The notes under the pieces: generated by a model
Databases searched by the model: none
Told to the model about the DNA's origin: nothing
What the model saw: the letters and a program-made list of their open reading frames with translations, nothing else
Made by a program: the position numbers and the translations under genes
Source of the DNA: Alphaproteobacteria bacterium
GTDB taxonomy: Bacteria > Pseudomonadota > Alphaproteobacteria > ATCC43930 > CGMCC-115725
Length of the DNA stretch: 5,953 bases
Assembly (NCBI GenBank): GCA_005888425.1
Contig: VAZF01000010.1
Coordinates: forward strand, 1 to 5,953
Direction: 5' to 3'
Shown here: positions 5,572 through 5,953 of the stretch, piece by piece
Position numbering within the stretch: the stretch's first letter is position 1
Layout: the number at the start of each line of letters is the position of its first letter

Positions 5572-5953
5572 ATGCTCGAGCCGCTGTTTCGCTGCAACCT
5601 GGCTTGCGCCGGCTGCGGCAAGATCGACTATCCCGACCCGATCCTTAACCAGCGTTTGAGCGTCGCCGAATGCCTCCAGGCGGTCGATGAGTGCGGCGCG
5701 CCGGTCGTGGTCGTGGCGGGCGGCGAACCCCTACTGCACCGGGAGATCGACGAGATCGTCGAGGGCATCATCGCCCGCAAGAAATTCGTCTACCTCTGCA
5801 CCAACGCGCTGCTGCTCGAAAAGAAGATCGACCAGTTTAAGCCCAACCCGTTCTTCGCCTGGACGGTCCATCTCGACGGCGACCGCGAGGATCACGACCA
5901 CTCTGTCTGTCAGCCCGGCGTCTACGACCGTGCGGTCGAGGCGATCCGCTTCG
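5572..5953 (+). CDS. hpnH: HpnH, radical SAM adenosyl-hopane synthase, N-terminal part (3' end outside window)
   Basis: Radical SAM enzyme that adds an adenosyl group to diploptene, giving adenosylhopane, the first C35 intermediate of extended hopanoids. The 127 visible residues match the family core: the cluster motif CNLACAGC (Cys8, Cys12, Cys15) followed by GKIDYP, AGGEPLL at 49-55, ARKKFVYLCTNALLLEKK at 68-85, and VHLDGDREDHD at 99-109. The frame is open to the window edge; full HpnH is roughly 370-390 residues. The start is odd: family members usually carry about 25 residues before the conserved YPLVLMLEP, but here YPLV is encoded upstream of ATG 5572. No ATG or GTG occurs in this frame between the stop at 5452-5454 and 5572, and the only TTG is at 5569. 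No clear Shine-Dalgarno precedes either codon. The start is given as the nearest ATG and is uncertain. It lies 25 nt after ispH and is probably cotranscribed with it. Confidence 0.92.
   Translation, partial: MLEPLFRCNLACAGCGKIDYPDPILNQRLSVAECLQAVDECGAPVVVVAGGEPLLHREIDEIVEGIIARKKFVYLCTNALLLEKKIDQFKPNPFFAWTVHLDGDREDHDHSVCQPGVYDRAVEAIRF

Noticed and set aside
5430..5580. Programmed frameshift fusing IspH to HpnH
   Set aside because: No slippery sequence is visible at the ispH end, and IspH ends at a family-typical length; a short or non-standard HpnH start is simpler.
1..5953. Search for tRNA, rRNA, CRISPR arrays, transposases or defence genes
   Set aside because: None recognised; apart from the 620-bp divergent region the window is filled by the hpn and ispH genes.

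Overview
This window is a piece of a hopanoid biosynthesis locus from a GC-rich Gram-negative bacterium. The gene families and the high G+C of the reading frames fit an alphaproteobacterium, but the sequence does not fix genus or species. It holds five recognisable hopanoid genes (hpnN, hpnK, hpnJ, hpnI, hpnH) and one isoprenoid precursor gene (ispH). The two end genes are cut by the window edges.

Layout: the 3' end of hpnN (hopanoid RND transporter) enters from the left on the + strand and ends at 567. It converges on a tight minus-strand operon transcribed hpnI (3981-2845), hpnJ (2848-1424), hpnK (1427-564). A gene-free divergent region of about 620 bp (3982-4604) follows. Then come ispH (4605-5546) and the 5' part of hpnH (from about 5572), both on the + strand, with hpnH running off the right edge.

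How the genes work together: IspH makes IPP/DMAPP, the C5 units of squalene and hence of hopene. HpnH adds the adenosyl group that starts the C35 side chain. HpnI (glycosyltransferase), HpnK (YdjC-like deacetylase) and HpnJ (radical SAM) are known as the set that turns bacteriohopanetetrol into its GlcNAc, glucosamine and then cyclitol-ether forms. HpnN exports hopanoids towards the outer membrane. The genes here therefore predict an organism making composite (cyclitol-ether) hopanoids and coupling this to precursor supply and export.

The most notable points are translational. HpnK has no ATG, GTG or TTG at its family-consistent start; a CTG that overlaps the hpnJ stop and sits behind a good Shine-Dalgarno is the best candidate, and the first in-frame ATG would remove the catalytic TADDFG motif. 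HpnH lacks its usual N-terminal lead and has no standard start codon upstream of the conserved core. Neighbouring genes overlap by exactly 4 bp at all three junctions on the left side, including a convergent pair sharing the palindrome TTAA as both stop codons. The divergent region carries three copies of the 8-mer CGAAATCC and two perfect 7-bp hairpins. I found no RNA genes, mobile elements or CRISPR arrays, and no sign of a wholly new system: the window is mostly a known pathway with unusual start signals.
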